Source: Streptomyces violaceusniger Tu 4113
Lineage (GTDB): Bacteria > Actinomycetota > Actinomycetes > Streptomycetales > Streptomycetaceae
Direction of reading: 5' to 3'
NCBI RefSeq assembly: GCF_000147815.2
Contig: NC_015957.1
Location: 868,001 to 932,000 of the forward strand
DNA length: 64,000 nt
Shown: piece by piece, positions 1 to 8,462 of the stretch
Layout: the number at the start of each line of letters is the position of its first letter
Numbering within the stretch: the first letter of the stretch is position 1
Notes under the pieces: model-generated
Told to the model about the DNA's origin: nothing
What the model saw: the letters and a program-made list of their open reading frames with translations, nothing else
Database searches by the model: none
Position numbers and translations under genes: made by a program

Positions 1-701
1 GCACGGTCCTCGACGGCGAGGTGGTGGTGTGGGCGGGCAACCGTACGGACTTCGCCGCCGTCCAGAAGCGCGCCTTCGCCGCGTCCGAGTCCCGGGCGGG
101 CCGGCTCGCCCGGGAACTGCCCGCCTCCTACGCCGCCTTCGACCTGCTCGCGATCGGCGAGGAGGATCTGCGGCCGCTGCCGTACGCGGAGCGCCGGGCC
201 AGGCTGATGGCGCTCCTCGAACCGCTCGGCCCACCGCTGCAGGCCGTGCCGATGACGACCGATCCGCAGCTCGCCGCGACCTGGTACGAGGCGCTTCCGG
301 AGATCGGGGTCGAGGGCCTGGTCATCAAGGACCTCGACCAGCCCTACCGGCCGGGCCGCCACTGGCGGAAGCTGCGCCATTCGGAGACCCGTGACGCCGT
401 CGTCGTGGGCGTCGTCGGCCCCCGCCTCCGCCCGCGCGCCCTCGCGCTGGTGCTCCCCGGCGACGACGCGCCCGTGATCTCCGCCCCGCTCGCCACGGCC
501 GTCCGGGCCCAGCTCAGCACGGCACTGCGCGATCTGCCCGACCCCCAGCCCCCGCCCGCCGAACTCCCCACCGCACTGGACCGGGTCGGCGCCGAGATCG
601 CCTACCGCCCGATCGCCCCGGACCTGACGGTCGAGGTCCGCCAGGAAAGCACGGTCCGCCACGCGGCGACGACGGTCATGCGCCTTCGCATCCCGGACTG
701 A
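1..701 (+). CDS. ATP-dependent DNA ligase, C-terminal part (5' end outside window)
   Basis: The reading frame is already open at the first base, so only the 3' part of the gene is present. The visible protein begins inside nucleotidyltransferase motif III (LDGEVVV), then shows motif IV (GVEGLVIKD) and the motif V region (WRKLRH), the expected order in the covalent nucleotidyltransferase fold of ATP-dependent ligases. The catalytic KxDG lysine lies upstream of the window. A C-terminal OB-like segment of about 110 residues follows. These enzymes seal nicks via an enzyme-AMP intermediate; in actinobacteria the LigC-type paralogues serve repair. The specific subtype cannot be assigned without the N-terminus. 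Confidence 0.85.
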   Translation, partial: TVLDGEVVVWAGNRTDFAAVQKRAFAASESRAGRLARELPASYAAFDLLAIGEEDLRPLPYAERRARLMALLEPLGPPLQAVPMTTDPQLAATWYEALPEIGVEGLVIKDLDQPYRPGRHWRKLRHSETRDAVVVGVVGPRLRPRALALVLPGDDAPVISAPLATAVRAQLSTALRDLPDPQPPPAELPTALDRVGAEIAYRPIAPDLTVEVRQESTVRHAATTVMRLRIPD

Positions 702-822
702 CGTCGCGCGCCGCGCGCCGCGCGCCCCGGCGCCGCGCCCGTGATCCGACCGTGGTCGGCCCGCTCGCCATCGGCACCGAGCCGTGGCCGAGGCCGGGCC
801 CCGAGGCGGCCCGCGCGTCGGA

Positions 823-1854
823 TCAAGCCTCGGGCCGGCCCCCACCGGCCGTACCGGCCGACCCCTCCGTACCGGCCGACCCCTTTGTACCGGCCGAACC
901 CGCCGCACCCACCGCACCCGCCGAACCCTCCGGATCCGGCGGCCCCGTGATCACAGCCGTCACCCGGCTGCCCGGAGCCAGTTCGCCCCGCTCCGCCAGC
1001 CCGTACACACCCCACAGCATCTTCGCGACATACCGCCGTTCCACCCGCACCCCATGCCGCTCCTCGAACCGAGCCGCGAACGCCTCCAACTCCACCGGAA
1101 CGCGCCCGTACCCGCCGCCGTGATAGCCGTGCTCGATCCGCCAGTCGCCGAACGCGCGCCCCCACCCGCGCCGGTGCAGCTCGGCCACCTCACCCTCCAG
1201 ATAGCCGTCCGCCCCCTTCAGCACGGCGAACCCCACCGCCCGCGCACCGGCTGGGAGCGCGGCCGCGATACCGGCGAGGGTGCCGCCCGTGCCGACGGCG
1301 CAGCACACCACATCGCCCGAGCCGAGGTCGGGCAGCTCCGCGACGAGGTCCGCGGCCCCGCCCGCCGCCAGGACGTTCGTACCGCCCTCCGGGAGGACGT
1401 AGGCGCTCCCCCACCGCTCCTCCAGCCCCCGCAGCGGGCCCGGGTCGTTCTCGCTCAGGCCGCGCAGCGTCTCGCGGTAGGCGGAGCGGGTGACGAAGGC
1501 CAGCTCCATGCCATGCTCCTCGGCCCGCGCCAACGACCAGTTGCGCGGCGCGCCGGCCAGCTCGTCGCCCCGGATGACCCCGACCGTCGACAGCCCGTGC
1601 GCGGCCCCCGCGGCCGCCACGGCGCGGATGTGGTTGGAGTAGGCACCACCGAAGGTGAGCAGCCGGGTGTGCCCCTGCTCGACGGCCGCGCGCAGATTCG
1701 GGGTGAGCTTGCGCCACTTGTTGCCCGGCACCAGCGGATGGATGAGATCGTCCCGCTTCAGCCGCAGCTCCACGCCCCGCTCGGCGAGCCATGGGTCGGC
1801 CACGTCCCACACGGGGGACGGCAGCCGGGGCCGTATCGGGCCGGAGGTGTCCAT
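823..1854 (-). CDS. PLP-dependent ACC deaminase / D-cysteine desulfhydrase family protein
   Basis: The N-terminal half has the family signature: KRDDLIHP, PGNKWRKL containing the likely Schiff-base lysine, then TFGGAYSNH. A Gly-rich phosphate-binding turn (GTGGTLAG) lies near residue 200. Family members deaminate 1-aminocyclopropane-1-carboxylate or desulfhydrate D-cysteine, and the substrate cannot be told from sequence alone. The last 35 or so residues are a low-complexity tail of repeated GSAGT-like units, reflecting a GC-rich repeat near the stop (about positions 840-935), and probably lie outside the fold. ATG at 1854 is chosen; a GTG four codons upstream (1866) is possible. Confidence 0.8.
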   Translation of the reverse strand: MDTSGPIRPRLPSPVWDVADPWLAERGVELRLKRDDLIHPLVPGNKWRKLTPNLRAAVEQGHTRLLTFGGAYSNHIRAVAAAGAAHGLSTVGVIRGDELAGAPRNWSLARAEEHGMELAFVTRSAYRETLRGLSENDPGPLRGLEERWGSAYVLPEGGTNVLAAGGAADLVAELPDLGSGDVVCCAVGTGGTLAGIAAALPAGARAVGFAVLKGADGYLEGEVAELHRRGWGRAFGDWRIEHGYHGGGYGRVPVELEAFAARFEERHGVRVERRYVAKMLWGVYGLAERGELAPGSRVTAVITGPPDPEGSAGAVGAAGSAGTKGSAGTEGSAGTAGGGRPEA

Positions 1855-1981
1855 CGGGCGTCTCACCCGTCCATTCTCGCCGCCGTGTCACGGAGGGCCG
1901 ACGCGTCGGAAAAAGTTGACGCGTCCGACACCTCGCGGCGGTCCTCGGCGAAGCGGTGGGTTGACCGGTGGAGCGCGAGCG

Positions 1982-2869
1982 TTACGAGAAGCGCGCTATC
2001 GCCGTCATCGTCGGCCGCAGGTTCCGTACCGCGGGCAGCCACCGCATCAGGGGCGCCACCGCCCCGTAGTAGAAGCCGCGCCCGCGCGGCGGCGGCACCT
2101 CGCGTACGTCCGTGATCGCCGGATGCGCCGTCCGCACCTTCGGCAGCTCGCCCGCGTCCATGCCCCACGGCATGGGCGGTGTGCGATAACCCTGCGCGGT
2201 GCGCATCTCGCCGCGCGTCGTCCGGGCGCTGAACCACCGCGGCACCGCGTCGAAGACCAGCGCCGCGCCCCGGAACCGCTCGGCGCACCCCGCTATCAGG
2301 TCCTTCACCTCGGTCGGCCGCAGATACATCAGCAGCCCCTGGGCGGTGATCAGCACCCCGCGCGCGGGATCGACCTCGTCCCGCCAGGACAGGTCGAGCG
2401 CCGAGCGGGCGAGGGTGCGCCGCCGCTCCTCGTCCGGCAGCAGCGCGCGCCGCACCTCGGCGGTCTCCGGCAGCTCCACGCACAGCCAGCGCGCCCGACC
2501 GTTGTCCACCCGCCAGAACTGCGTCTCAAGACCCTCGGCGAGCGTGACGACCGTGCCGTCCGGATGCTCGTCGAGGAAGGCCCGTACGGCCATGTCGAAG
2601 GTGCGGACGCGCAGCGCGTGGCCCTGTGCCAGCAGCGGGGTGGGCGCTCCGAAGGTCTCCTCGAAGGGGTAGTCGATGCGGTCGACCAGCTCCACGGCCT
2701 TGGGGTCATCCAGCACGGTCCGCGCCCGGCGGGCCTCGGCGGCCCGCATATGGAGGTTCCACAGCAAGGTCTCGGGCACCTCGCTCAGCTCGACGCGCCG
2801 ACCGCCCTCGCCGTTCCCGCTCCCGTCCGGCCCGGCTTCCGGTCCGGTGCCCGCTCCGGCGTCCGCCAT
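1982..2869 (-). CDS. Class I SAM methyltransferase, leucine carboxyl methyltransferase (LCM) type
   Basis: The protein matches actinobacterial LCM-type O-methyltransferases. After a Gly/Asp-rich leader it has VPETLLWNL and AAEARR, then VVTLAEGLETQFWR (SAM-binding motif I region), a CVELPE acidic motif and a GLLMYL motif, as in enzymes annotated for polyketide O-methylation. The substrate is unknown. The frame extends to an ATG at 2929, but the ATG at 2869 follows a GAGGAG Shine-Dalgarno-like run and the extra residues are low complexity, so 2869 is preferred. It stands alone, separated from the carnitine operon by a strong terminator. Confidence 0.75.
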   Translation of the reverse strand: MADAGAGTGPEAGPDGSGNGEGGRRVELSEVPETLLWNLHMRAAEARRARTVLDDPKAVELVDRIDYPFEETFGAPTPLLAQGHALRVRTFDMAVRAFLDEHPDGTVVTLAEGLETQFWRVDNGRARWLCVELPETAEVRRALLPDEERRRTLARSALDLSWRDEVDPARGVLITAQGLLMYLRPTEVKDLIAGCAERFRGAALVFDAVPRWFSARTTRGEMRTAQGYRTPPMPWGMDAGELPKVRTAHPAITDVREVPPPRGRGFYYGAVAPLMRWLPAVRNLRPTMTAIARFS

Positions 2870-2962
2870 GGCGTCGTCACTCCTCGCACGCGCGTCCCTA
2901 GGCGTTTCCGCCACCGCCTCCACCGCCATTCAACCTCATGCCGTCCCTCATCCGGAACGGCG

Positions 2963-3001
2963 AACGCCCCGGCCCCCGGACGATGCCGGGGCCGGGGCGT
3001 T
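2963..3001. terminator. Strong intrinsic terminator after the carnitine operon
   Basis: A 14-bp perfect GC-rich stem (AACGCCCCGGCCCC at 2963-2976 pairing with 2988-3001) with an 11-nt loop lies 20 bp beyond the thioesterase stop. It ends the leftward operon and insulates the methyltransferase. Confidence 0.8.
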
Positions 3002-3020
3002 CAGGAGGGACGGCGGTCGT

Positions 3021-3494
3021 TCAACCCGCCTCGGCCGGAACCGGGCCGATCGCCCGGCCCGCCCACTCGGGGGCCTTCTCCACCAGGTCCGTCAGCCGCT
3101 CCCGTATCTCCTCGGGGAACGGAGCCGAGCGGCTCTCGTTCTGGTCGATGTGGAGCGCGAGCAGCTCGGTCGTGGCCACGGGGGCGCCGATCGGTTCGCC
3201 CACATGCATCTCGTGGGTGAACCGCACCTTCTTCTCGTCCACGCCGATGACGCGCGTACGGATGGTGAGCTCGGCGCCCTCGTCGACCTCGCTCAGATAC
3301 CGGATGTGCGACTCCACGGTGTAGAGGGAGCAGCCGGTCTTGGCGCGGTAGGCGGAGTCCAGGCCGGTCTCCACCATCATCTCGTCGGTGCTGTGGCCGA
3401 AGACGAGGACGTAGAACGCCTCGCTCATATGGCCGTTGTAGTCGATCCACTCGGGACGTACGGTCTGCCGGTAGTCGGGGAGCGTGGTGCTCAC
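3021..3494 (-). CDS. cdhB: Hotdog-fold thioesterase, probable betainyl-CoA thioesterase
   Basis: This 157-aa protein has a 4-hydroxybenzoyl-CoA-thioesterase-type hotdog fold: WIDYNGHMSEAFY near the N-terminus (Asp and Asn at the usual catalytic position), then the second strand region GCSLYTVESHIRYLSEV. Its ATG overlaps the stop of the upstream carnitine dehydrogenase (ATGA), showing translational coupling. In Pseudomonas carnitine catabolism, CdhC makes betainyl-CoA and CdhB hydrolyses it to glycine betaine and CoA. The same three protein families sit together here, so that role is inferred from context; another short acyl-CoA substrate is possible. Confidence 0.75.
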   Translation of the reverse strand: MSTTLPDYRQTVRPEWIDYNGHMSEAFYVLVFGHSTDEMMVETGLDSAYRAKTGCSLYTVESHIRYLSEVDEGAELTIRTRVIGVDEKKVRFTHEMHVGEPIGAPVATTELLALHIDQNESRSAPFPEEIRERLTDLVEKAPEWAGRAIGPVPAEAG

Positions 3495-4504
3495 TTCTCG
3501 TCTCCCATGGTGCTGGGGGTATGTGCGATGGCATCCGTCCCCTCGGCGCGCTGCCGCGGCAGTCGGCCAGTCGCCCGCAGGACGTCGATGACGCCCTGGT
3601 CCCGCTCCGCGACGAGCTGCGCGATGGTACGGCTGCCCGCCGCCTCGTCACAGCCGTCGACCATGGCCGCACGCAGCGTGTCGTCCAGCTCAGGCGCCTC
3701 GAGACGGGTCCACGGAGACTTCAACGAGGGTCCGAAGTGGTCGAGCATATGTCCCATGCCTCCTTCGCCGCCCGCCAGGGCGAACGTGAGGCAGGGACCC
3801 ATGAACGCCCACCGCAGCCCGGGCCCCTCGGTGATCGAGTCGTCGATCTCCTTCACCGTGGCCTCACCATTGGCGACCATGTGCAGCGCCTCCCGCCACA
3901 GCGCCTCCTGGAGCCGGTTGGCGATGAAGCCGGGCAGCTCGCGCTCCATGGTGATGACGGACTTGCCCGCCACCTCGTAGAAGCGCGAGGCCCACTCGAC
4001 CGCCGCGGCGTCGGTCTTCTCCCCGCCGACGACCTCCACCAGCGGTATGAGATACGGCGGGTTGAAGGGGTGGCCGACGACGAGGCGGCCGGGGTCGGCG
4101 GCCTCGGTCTGCATATCGGTCATCGGATAGCCGGAGGTGGAGGACGCGATGACGACTCCGGGCGGGGCCGCCGCGTCAAGCTGGGCCAGCAGCGACCGCT
4201 TGAGCTCCAGTTTCTCGGGGGCGCTCTCCTGGACGAACTGCGCGTCGGCCACGGCCTCCTCGACGGTCGCGGCGACGGTCAGCCGGTCGGGGGAGGCGCC
4301 GTCGGCGAGGCCGATCTGGGTCAGGGCGGGCCAGGCGGCGGCCACGAGACGGCGCAGCTTCTCCTCGGCGTCGGGAGCCGGGTCCCAGGCGGTGACGTCG
4401 TAGCCGCGCGCCAGGAAGTGGGCGACCCAGCCGCCGCCGATGACTCCGGCGCCGACGCAGGCGACGCGGCGTACCTCTTCGGGGGCGCAGGGGGATGAGG
4501 GCAT
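3491..4504 (-). CDS. cdhA: L-carnitine 3-dehydrogenase (3-hydroxyacyl-CoA dehydrogenase family)
   Basis: The N-terminal Rossmann fold carries VACVGAGVIGGGWVAHF. It is followed by ASSTSGYP and VVGHPFNPPYLIPLVEVV, whose His is the catalytic-dyad His of 3-hydroxyacyl-CoA dehydrogenases, and by a C-terminal helical domain with PGFIANRLQEALWREA. The 337-aa length and these motifs fit NAD-dependent carnitine dehydrogenase, which oxidises L-carnitine to 3-dehydrocarnitine. It lies between a BKACE enzyme and a hotdog thioesterase, the standard carnitine degradation set, which strengthens the assignment over a generic fatty-acid role. Confidence 0.85.
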   Translation of the reverse strand: MPSSPCAPEEVRRVACVGAGVIGGGWVAHFLARGYDVTAWDPAPDAEEKLRRLVAAAWPALTQIGLADGASPDRLTVAATVEEAVADAQFVQESAPEKLELKRSLLAQLDAAAPPGVVIASSTSGYPMTDMQTEAADPGRLVVGHPFNPPYLIPLVEVVGGEKTDAAAVEWASRFYEVAGKSVITMERELPGFIANRLQEALWREALHMVANGEATVKEIDDSITEGPGLRWAFMGPCLTFALAGGEGGMGHMLDHFGPSLKSPWTRLEAPELDDTLRAAMVDGCDEAAGSRTIAQLVAERDQGVIDVLRATGRLPRQRAEGTDAIAHTPSTMGDEK

Positions 4505-4570
4505 GGCGGTCCTAAGGGTGTGAGGGGGGGAGAGGAGAGAGATGAGGGAGACGAGGAGCTGGTGGGGGGA

Positions 4571-5464
4571 TTACGCGCGGGGCTTGAGGCCGAGCCGCTG
4601 CCGGGCCTCGTCCGGCGTGGCGACCGTCGCGCCCAGCAGCTCGGTGATCTGGACCGCGCGCTCGACGAGCTGGCCGTTGGTGGCCTTGACGCCCCGGCTG
4701 AGGTAGAGGTTGTCCTCCAGCCCGACCCGTACGTTGCCGCCGAGCAGGATGGACTGCGCCACCCACGGCATCTGCGTCCGGCCCAGCGCGAAGCTGGCCC
4801 ACTGGGCGCCCTCGGGCAGCATGTTGACCATGGCCTGGAGCACGCCCGGCTCGGCCGGGGCGCCCCACGGGATGCCCATGCAGAGCTGGAAGACGGTCGG
4901 GTCGTCCAGCAGCCCCTCGGCCAGCAACTGCTTGGCGAACCAGAGCTGCCCGGTGTCGAAGATCTCCAGCTCGGGGCGGACGCCCAGCTCCTGGATGCGC
5001 TTGGCGCCGGTGCGCAGCATGTCGGGGGTGGAGACGTAGAGGTTGCTGCCGTCGCCGAAGTTGAGCGAGCCGCAGTCCAGGGTGCAGATGTCGGGGAGCA
5101 GATCCTCGACGTGGGGGAGCCGGTCCAGGCCGCTGACCAGGTCGGTGCCGGGGAGGTGGGTGAGCGGGTTCTCCGGGTCGATGACCAGGTCGCCGCCCAT
5201 GCCCGCGGTGAGGTTGATGACGACGTCGGTGCCGGTCTCCTTGACCCGCTCCACGACCTCGCGGTAGAGCCGCGGATCGCGGGCGGGGGCGCCGGTCTCG
5301 GGGTCGCGTACGTGGATGTGGACCACGGCCGCCCCGGCCTCCGCGGCCTCGACGGCGGAGCGGGCTATCTGCTCGGGGGTGACGGGGACATGGGGGCTGC
5401 GGCCCACAGTGTCACCGGCGCCGGTCAGGGCACAGGTGATGATGACGCTGTCGTTCATGGGCAT
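4571..5464 (-). CDS. cdhC: Beta-keto acid cleavage enzyme (BKACE/DUF849), probable 3-dehydrocarnitine cleavage enzyme
   Basis: The 297-aa protein has BKACE hallmarks: [11 protein letters not shown] at the N-terminus, [16 protein letters not shown] (Zn-binding HxH), VINLTAGMG, and a C-terminal [17 protein letters not shown] supplying further active-site residues. BKACEs condense a beta-keto acid with acetyl-CoA; in the carnitine pathway this turns 3-dehydrocarnitine plus acetyl-CoA into betainyl-CoA and acetoacetate. It is the first catabolic gene after the regulator, with a 65-bp gap. A second ATG two codons in is also possible. The family is secure; the carnitine specificity comes from the neighbours. 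Confidence 0.83.
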   Translation of the reverse strand: MPMNDSVIITCALTGAGDTVGRSPHVPVTPEQIARSAVEAAEAGAAVVHIHVRDPETGAPARDPRLYREVVERVKETGTDVVINLTAGMGGDLVIDPENPLTHLPGTDLVSGLDRLPHVEDLLPDICTLDCGSLNFGDGSNLYVSTPDMLRTGAKRIQELGVRPELEIFDTGQLWFAKQLLAEGLLDDPTVFQLCMGIPWGAPAEPGVLQAMVNMLPEGAQWASFALGRTQMPWVAQSILLGGNVRVGLEDNLYLSRGVKATNGQLVERAVQITELLGATVATPDEARQRLGLKPRA

Positions 5465-5529
5465 GGGCTTCTCTCCCTCTCTTACGGTGCGGAACAGCGC
5501 GGAGCTATGGTCCGGGCTGGTCGGCCGTC

Positions 5530-6471
5530 CTACGGTCCGGGCTGGTCGGCCGGCCCGGCCTCATCGGCGCCGGAGCGCCGTGCGGTCGGGTGTGCGGACG
5601 GACGTGCCGACGGTCGTGCGGTCGTGCGTACGGTCAATTCGGAGTCCACGTACGCGTTGCAGGCGAGGTCCATGGCCTCGGCGGTCGTGCCGCCCTCGCC
5701 GGGCGCGGTGGCGAGCACCTGAATGGCCAGTCCGTCGATCAGCGCGGTCAGGCGCAGCGCGCTGAACTCCGGGTCGACGGTGCGGAAGACCCCCTGCTCG
5801 ATCCCGCGCCGGATCACCTCGGCGACGGTCCGCCGCCACTGCTGGTAGAAGTCGGCGTGCAGCCGCCCGATGGCCGTGGACCGCGCGGCCTCGGCCCACA
5901 GGTCCATCCACACCAGCCACTGCTGCCGCTGCCGCTCGGTGTACGGCGCCTGCAGCGCGATGAGCTGCCGCAGCTCCTCGCGCGCGTCGTCGGCCGTGGC
6001 GGTCCGGGCGGCGCGGCGCGCGGTGTCCTCGTCCATGCACCAGCGCACGGCGGCTTCGAGCAGCTCGGCGCGGCCCGGGAAGTGGTAGTGGATGGTGGCG
6101 GTGCTGGTGTCGCAGGCGGCGGCGATGTCGGCGACGCGTACGGCGTGGAAGCCGCGCTCGGCGATGAGCCGCACCGTCTCCCGCACGATCTGCAACGGCC
6201 GCCCGCTGTCGGGAAGCGCGGCCGGGGCGGGCGGCCGCGGTGCGTCGGCGGCCCCGCCGGTCCCCGCGGTGCCGAGGAGCCATCCGGCGTCCACGTTTCC
6301 GGCGTCGGCGATCCGCGCCAGCTCGGCCACGGTGAAGCGCCGGCTACCGCTGAGCGAACGCGAGAGCTTGGACGGGTCCATGACGACCCGCCGGGCGAAT
6401 TCGCGCTGGGTACAACCGGCTTTGCCGATCACCTCGCGCACGCGTTCCGCCACCTCGAACTGTTGCCGCAT
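5530..6471 (-). CDS. Composite XRE-TetR transcriptional regulator of the carnitine operon
   Basis: One open frame joins two DNA-binding modules. Residues about 8-68 form an XRE/Cro helix-turn-helix ([19 protein letters not shown], then [12 protein letters not shown]). After a Pro/Ala/Gly linker, residues about 91-138 form a TetR N-terminal HTH ([19 protein letters not shown] ... [13 protein letters not shown]), followed by an all-alpha ligand domain. The C-terminal 25 or so residues are Arg/Ala/Pro low complexity. The gene is upstream of and co-directional with the three catabolic genes, so a ligand-responsive regulator of carnitine use is likely. The frame also opens at a TTG 12 codons upstream; ATG at 6471 is preferred. 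Confidence 0.8.
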   Translation of the reverse strand: MRQQFEVAERVREVIGKAGCTQREFARRVVMDPSKLSRSLSGSRRFTVAELARIADAGNVDAGWLLGTAGTGGAADAPRPPAPAALPDSGRPLQIVRETVRLIAERGFHAVRVADIAAACDTSTATIHYHFPGRAELLEAAVRWCMDEDTARRAARTATADDAREELRQLIALQAPYTERQRQQWLVWMDLWAEAARSTAIGRLHADFYQQWRRTVAEVIRRGIEQGVFRTVDPEFSALRLTALIDGLAIQVLATAPGEGGTTAEAMDLACNAYVDSELTVRTTARPSARPSAHPTARRSGADEAGPADQPGP

Positions 6472-6680
6472 GGCCGACACGGTACGGACGCGTTGAGATA
6501 AGCGCAATGAATGCGGATGGTGAATGCCCGCTTCCTCCTTAAATCGGGGGGAATTTCACCCGAGCATTGCGATGCAGGCTGACTGTTGCATCAGTTGAGA
6601 TCGATATGGTTCGAACACTTCCGACTATGCTCACCGGGCGTGAGAGCAGGAGAGATCGGGTGACATCGGGCGGGGACGAC

Positions 6681-8324
6681 ATGCGGTTGATCGCCGGCCG
6701 CTACCAGCTGGGCGACCGGCTCGGACGCGGCGGCATGGGCACGGTCTGGCGCGCGTACGACCAGATGCTGGCGCGCGAGGTCGCCGCCAAGGAGCTGCAC
6801 GTCGCGAGCGACCACCACGAGCACCACCGACGGCTGCGTCGGGCCCAGAGGGAGGCGCGTACCGTCGCCCGGCTGCGCCACCCCCATGTGGTGGGCGTCC
6901 ATGACCTGGTCGAACACGACGACCGGCTCTGGATCGTGATGGAGCTGATCGACGGCCCCTCCCTGGCCCGCCGGATCGCCGACAGCGGCCCCCTGCCGCC
7001 CCGCCACACCGCCGCCCTCGGGCTGCAACTGCTCGGCGCGCTGGAGGCCGTGCACGCCGCCGGGGCGCTGCACCGCGACATCAAGCCCGCCAACATCCTG
7101 CTGCGCGGGGACGGCAGCGCCGTCCTCACCGACTTCGGCATCGCGGCCCTCGAAGACGACGAGTCGCTCACCACCACCGGTGAACTCCTCGGCTCCATCG
7201 GCTACATGGCGCCCGAGCGGCTGACCGCGGAGGAGGCCGGCCCGCCGTCCGACCTGTGGTCGCTGGGCGCGACCCTGTCCGCGGTCGCCTCCGGCGTGCC
7301 GCCCTTCCAGCGCCCCACCGGGGCCGCCGCGCTGCACGCCGTCACCTTCGCGGACCCGGTCATCCCGGAACGGGTCGGCCCCCTGCGGCCCATCGTGCAG
7401 GCCCTGCTGAACAAGTCCCCGGGGCAGCGCCCCTCCGCCGGCACGCTCCGCACCGCCCTGCAACGCGTCGCGGACGGCGCGGACGACCCGGGCCCGCTGC
7501 CCCCGGCCGCGCCCGCGGGGCCCGTACGCACGCCGGGGCCCGTACCAACGCCGGGTCCGCTACGAACCCCGGGCGACGACGCGGACACCTCCGCCTACCT
7601 GGCGGACACCCCCACGATGACCGCGACCCCGATGGTGAGCGCGACCCCCACGGCAGGCGCGCCCCACACCGTGACCGGGACCCCCGCCCTCGACCGGGAC
7701 CCGACGCTGATCTCGGCCCCGACCCAGACGCCGGACCTGGACCGGGACCCGACGCTCGTCGCCCCGGCCGGGCCGCCACCCCCTCGGTCCCGTGGGCGGG
7801 CCCGGACATGGTGGTGGACGGCGGGCGCCACGCTCGCGGTGGCGGGCCTCGCCACCGCGCTCTTCTTCACCTTCGGGCCCCCGTCCGACAGTGACAGCGG
7901 CGACGACGCATCGCCCCAGCCCGCCACCAGCACGACGAAGGTGACCGTGGACGCGGCACGCGGCTGGCAGTCCGCGACGACCACCCCGGTCCGGAAGGGC
8001 GACAAGGTGAGCGTCCGCTACGCCACCGGCTCCTGGACGGTGGACGCCGCCAATCTGCCCTTGGTCGGCCCGGTCGGCCACACCCGCGCCGACGACGAAG
8101 CCCTCCGCTTCGCCTGGACGGACTGCAAGGTGCATTCCGACGCCCCCTTGGGCGCCCTCCTGGGCCGCTACCCGGGAAATCCCCGAAACCCTCACGCCGT
8201 GGGCCGCGCCTGGCACTTTCAGGCCACCCGCCCGGGCATCCTCCAACTCCGCATCAACGACGGTGAGGGCTGCCTCCACGACAACAGGGGCGCCATCACC
8301 GTCACCGTCCAGATCACCCACTGA
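6681..8324 (+). CDS. Membrane Ser/Thr protein kinase (Hanks type) with extracellular C-terminal domain
   Basis: The protein starts RLIAGRYQLGDRLGRGGMG, with the Gly-rich loop, a catalytic lysine in AAKELHV, HRDIKPANIL at about residue 131, DFGIAAL and GYMAPERL, so all catalytic residues of an active bacterial STPK are present. A Pro/Thr-rich juxtamembrane linker with DRDPTLI-type repeats leads to one transmembrane helix near residues 377-397. A beta-rich extracellular domain of about 150 residues follows, without PASTA repeats. ATG at 6681 is chosen because the kinase fold starts there; the frame opens 38 codons earlier. It is divergent from the carnitine regulator and its targets are unknown. 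Confidence 0.9.
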   Translation: MRLIAGRYQLGDRLGRGGMGTVWRAYDQMLAREVAAKELHVASDHHEHHRRLRRAQREARTVARLRHPHVVGVHDLVEHDDRLWIVMELIDGPSLARRIADSGPLPPRHTAALGLQLLGALEAVHAAGALHRDIKPANILLRGDGSAVLTDFGIAALEDDESLTTTGELLGSIGYMAPERLTAEEAGPPSDLWSLGATLSAVASGVPPFQRPTGAAALHAVTFADPVIPERVGPLRPIVQALLNKSPGQRPSAGTLRTALQRVADGADDPGPLPPAAPAGPVRTPGPVPTPGPLRTPGDDADTSAYLADTPTMTATPMVSATPTAGAPHTVTGTPALDRDPTLISAPTQTPDLDRDPTLVAPAGPPPPRSRGRARTWWWTAGATLAVAGLATALFFTFGPPSDSDSGDDASPQPATSTTKVTVDAARGWQSATTTPVRKGDKVSVRYATGSWTVDAANLPLVGPVGHTRADDEALRFAWTDCKVHSDAPLGALLGRYPGNPRNPHAVGRAWHFQATRPGILQLRINDGEGCLHDNRGAITVTVQITH

Positions 8325-8462
8325 CCGGGCAACGGCACACCCGGGGACCTGGCCCCGCGAAAAATGTGGGTCCCCTGGGCAACTGGCAGCCCCCGCAGAC
8401 GTATCCTCCCGGGCAGTCCGGCCGGTACGGGCCGGGAAACCAGCACGAACAGGGAACGTCAC

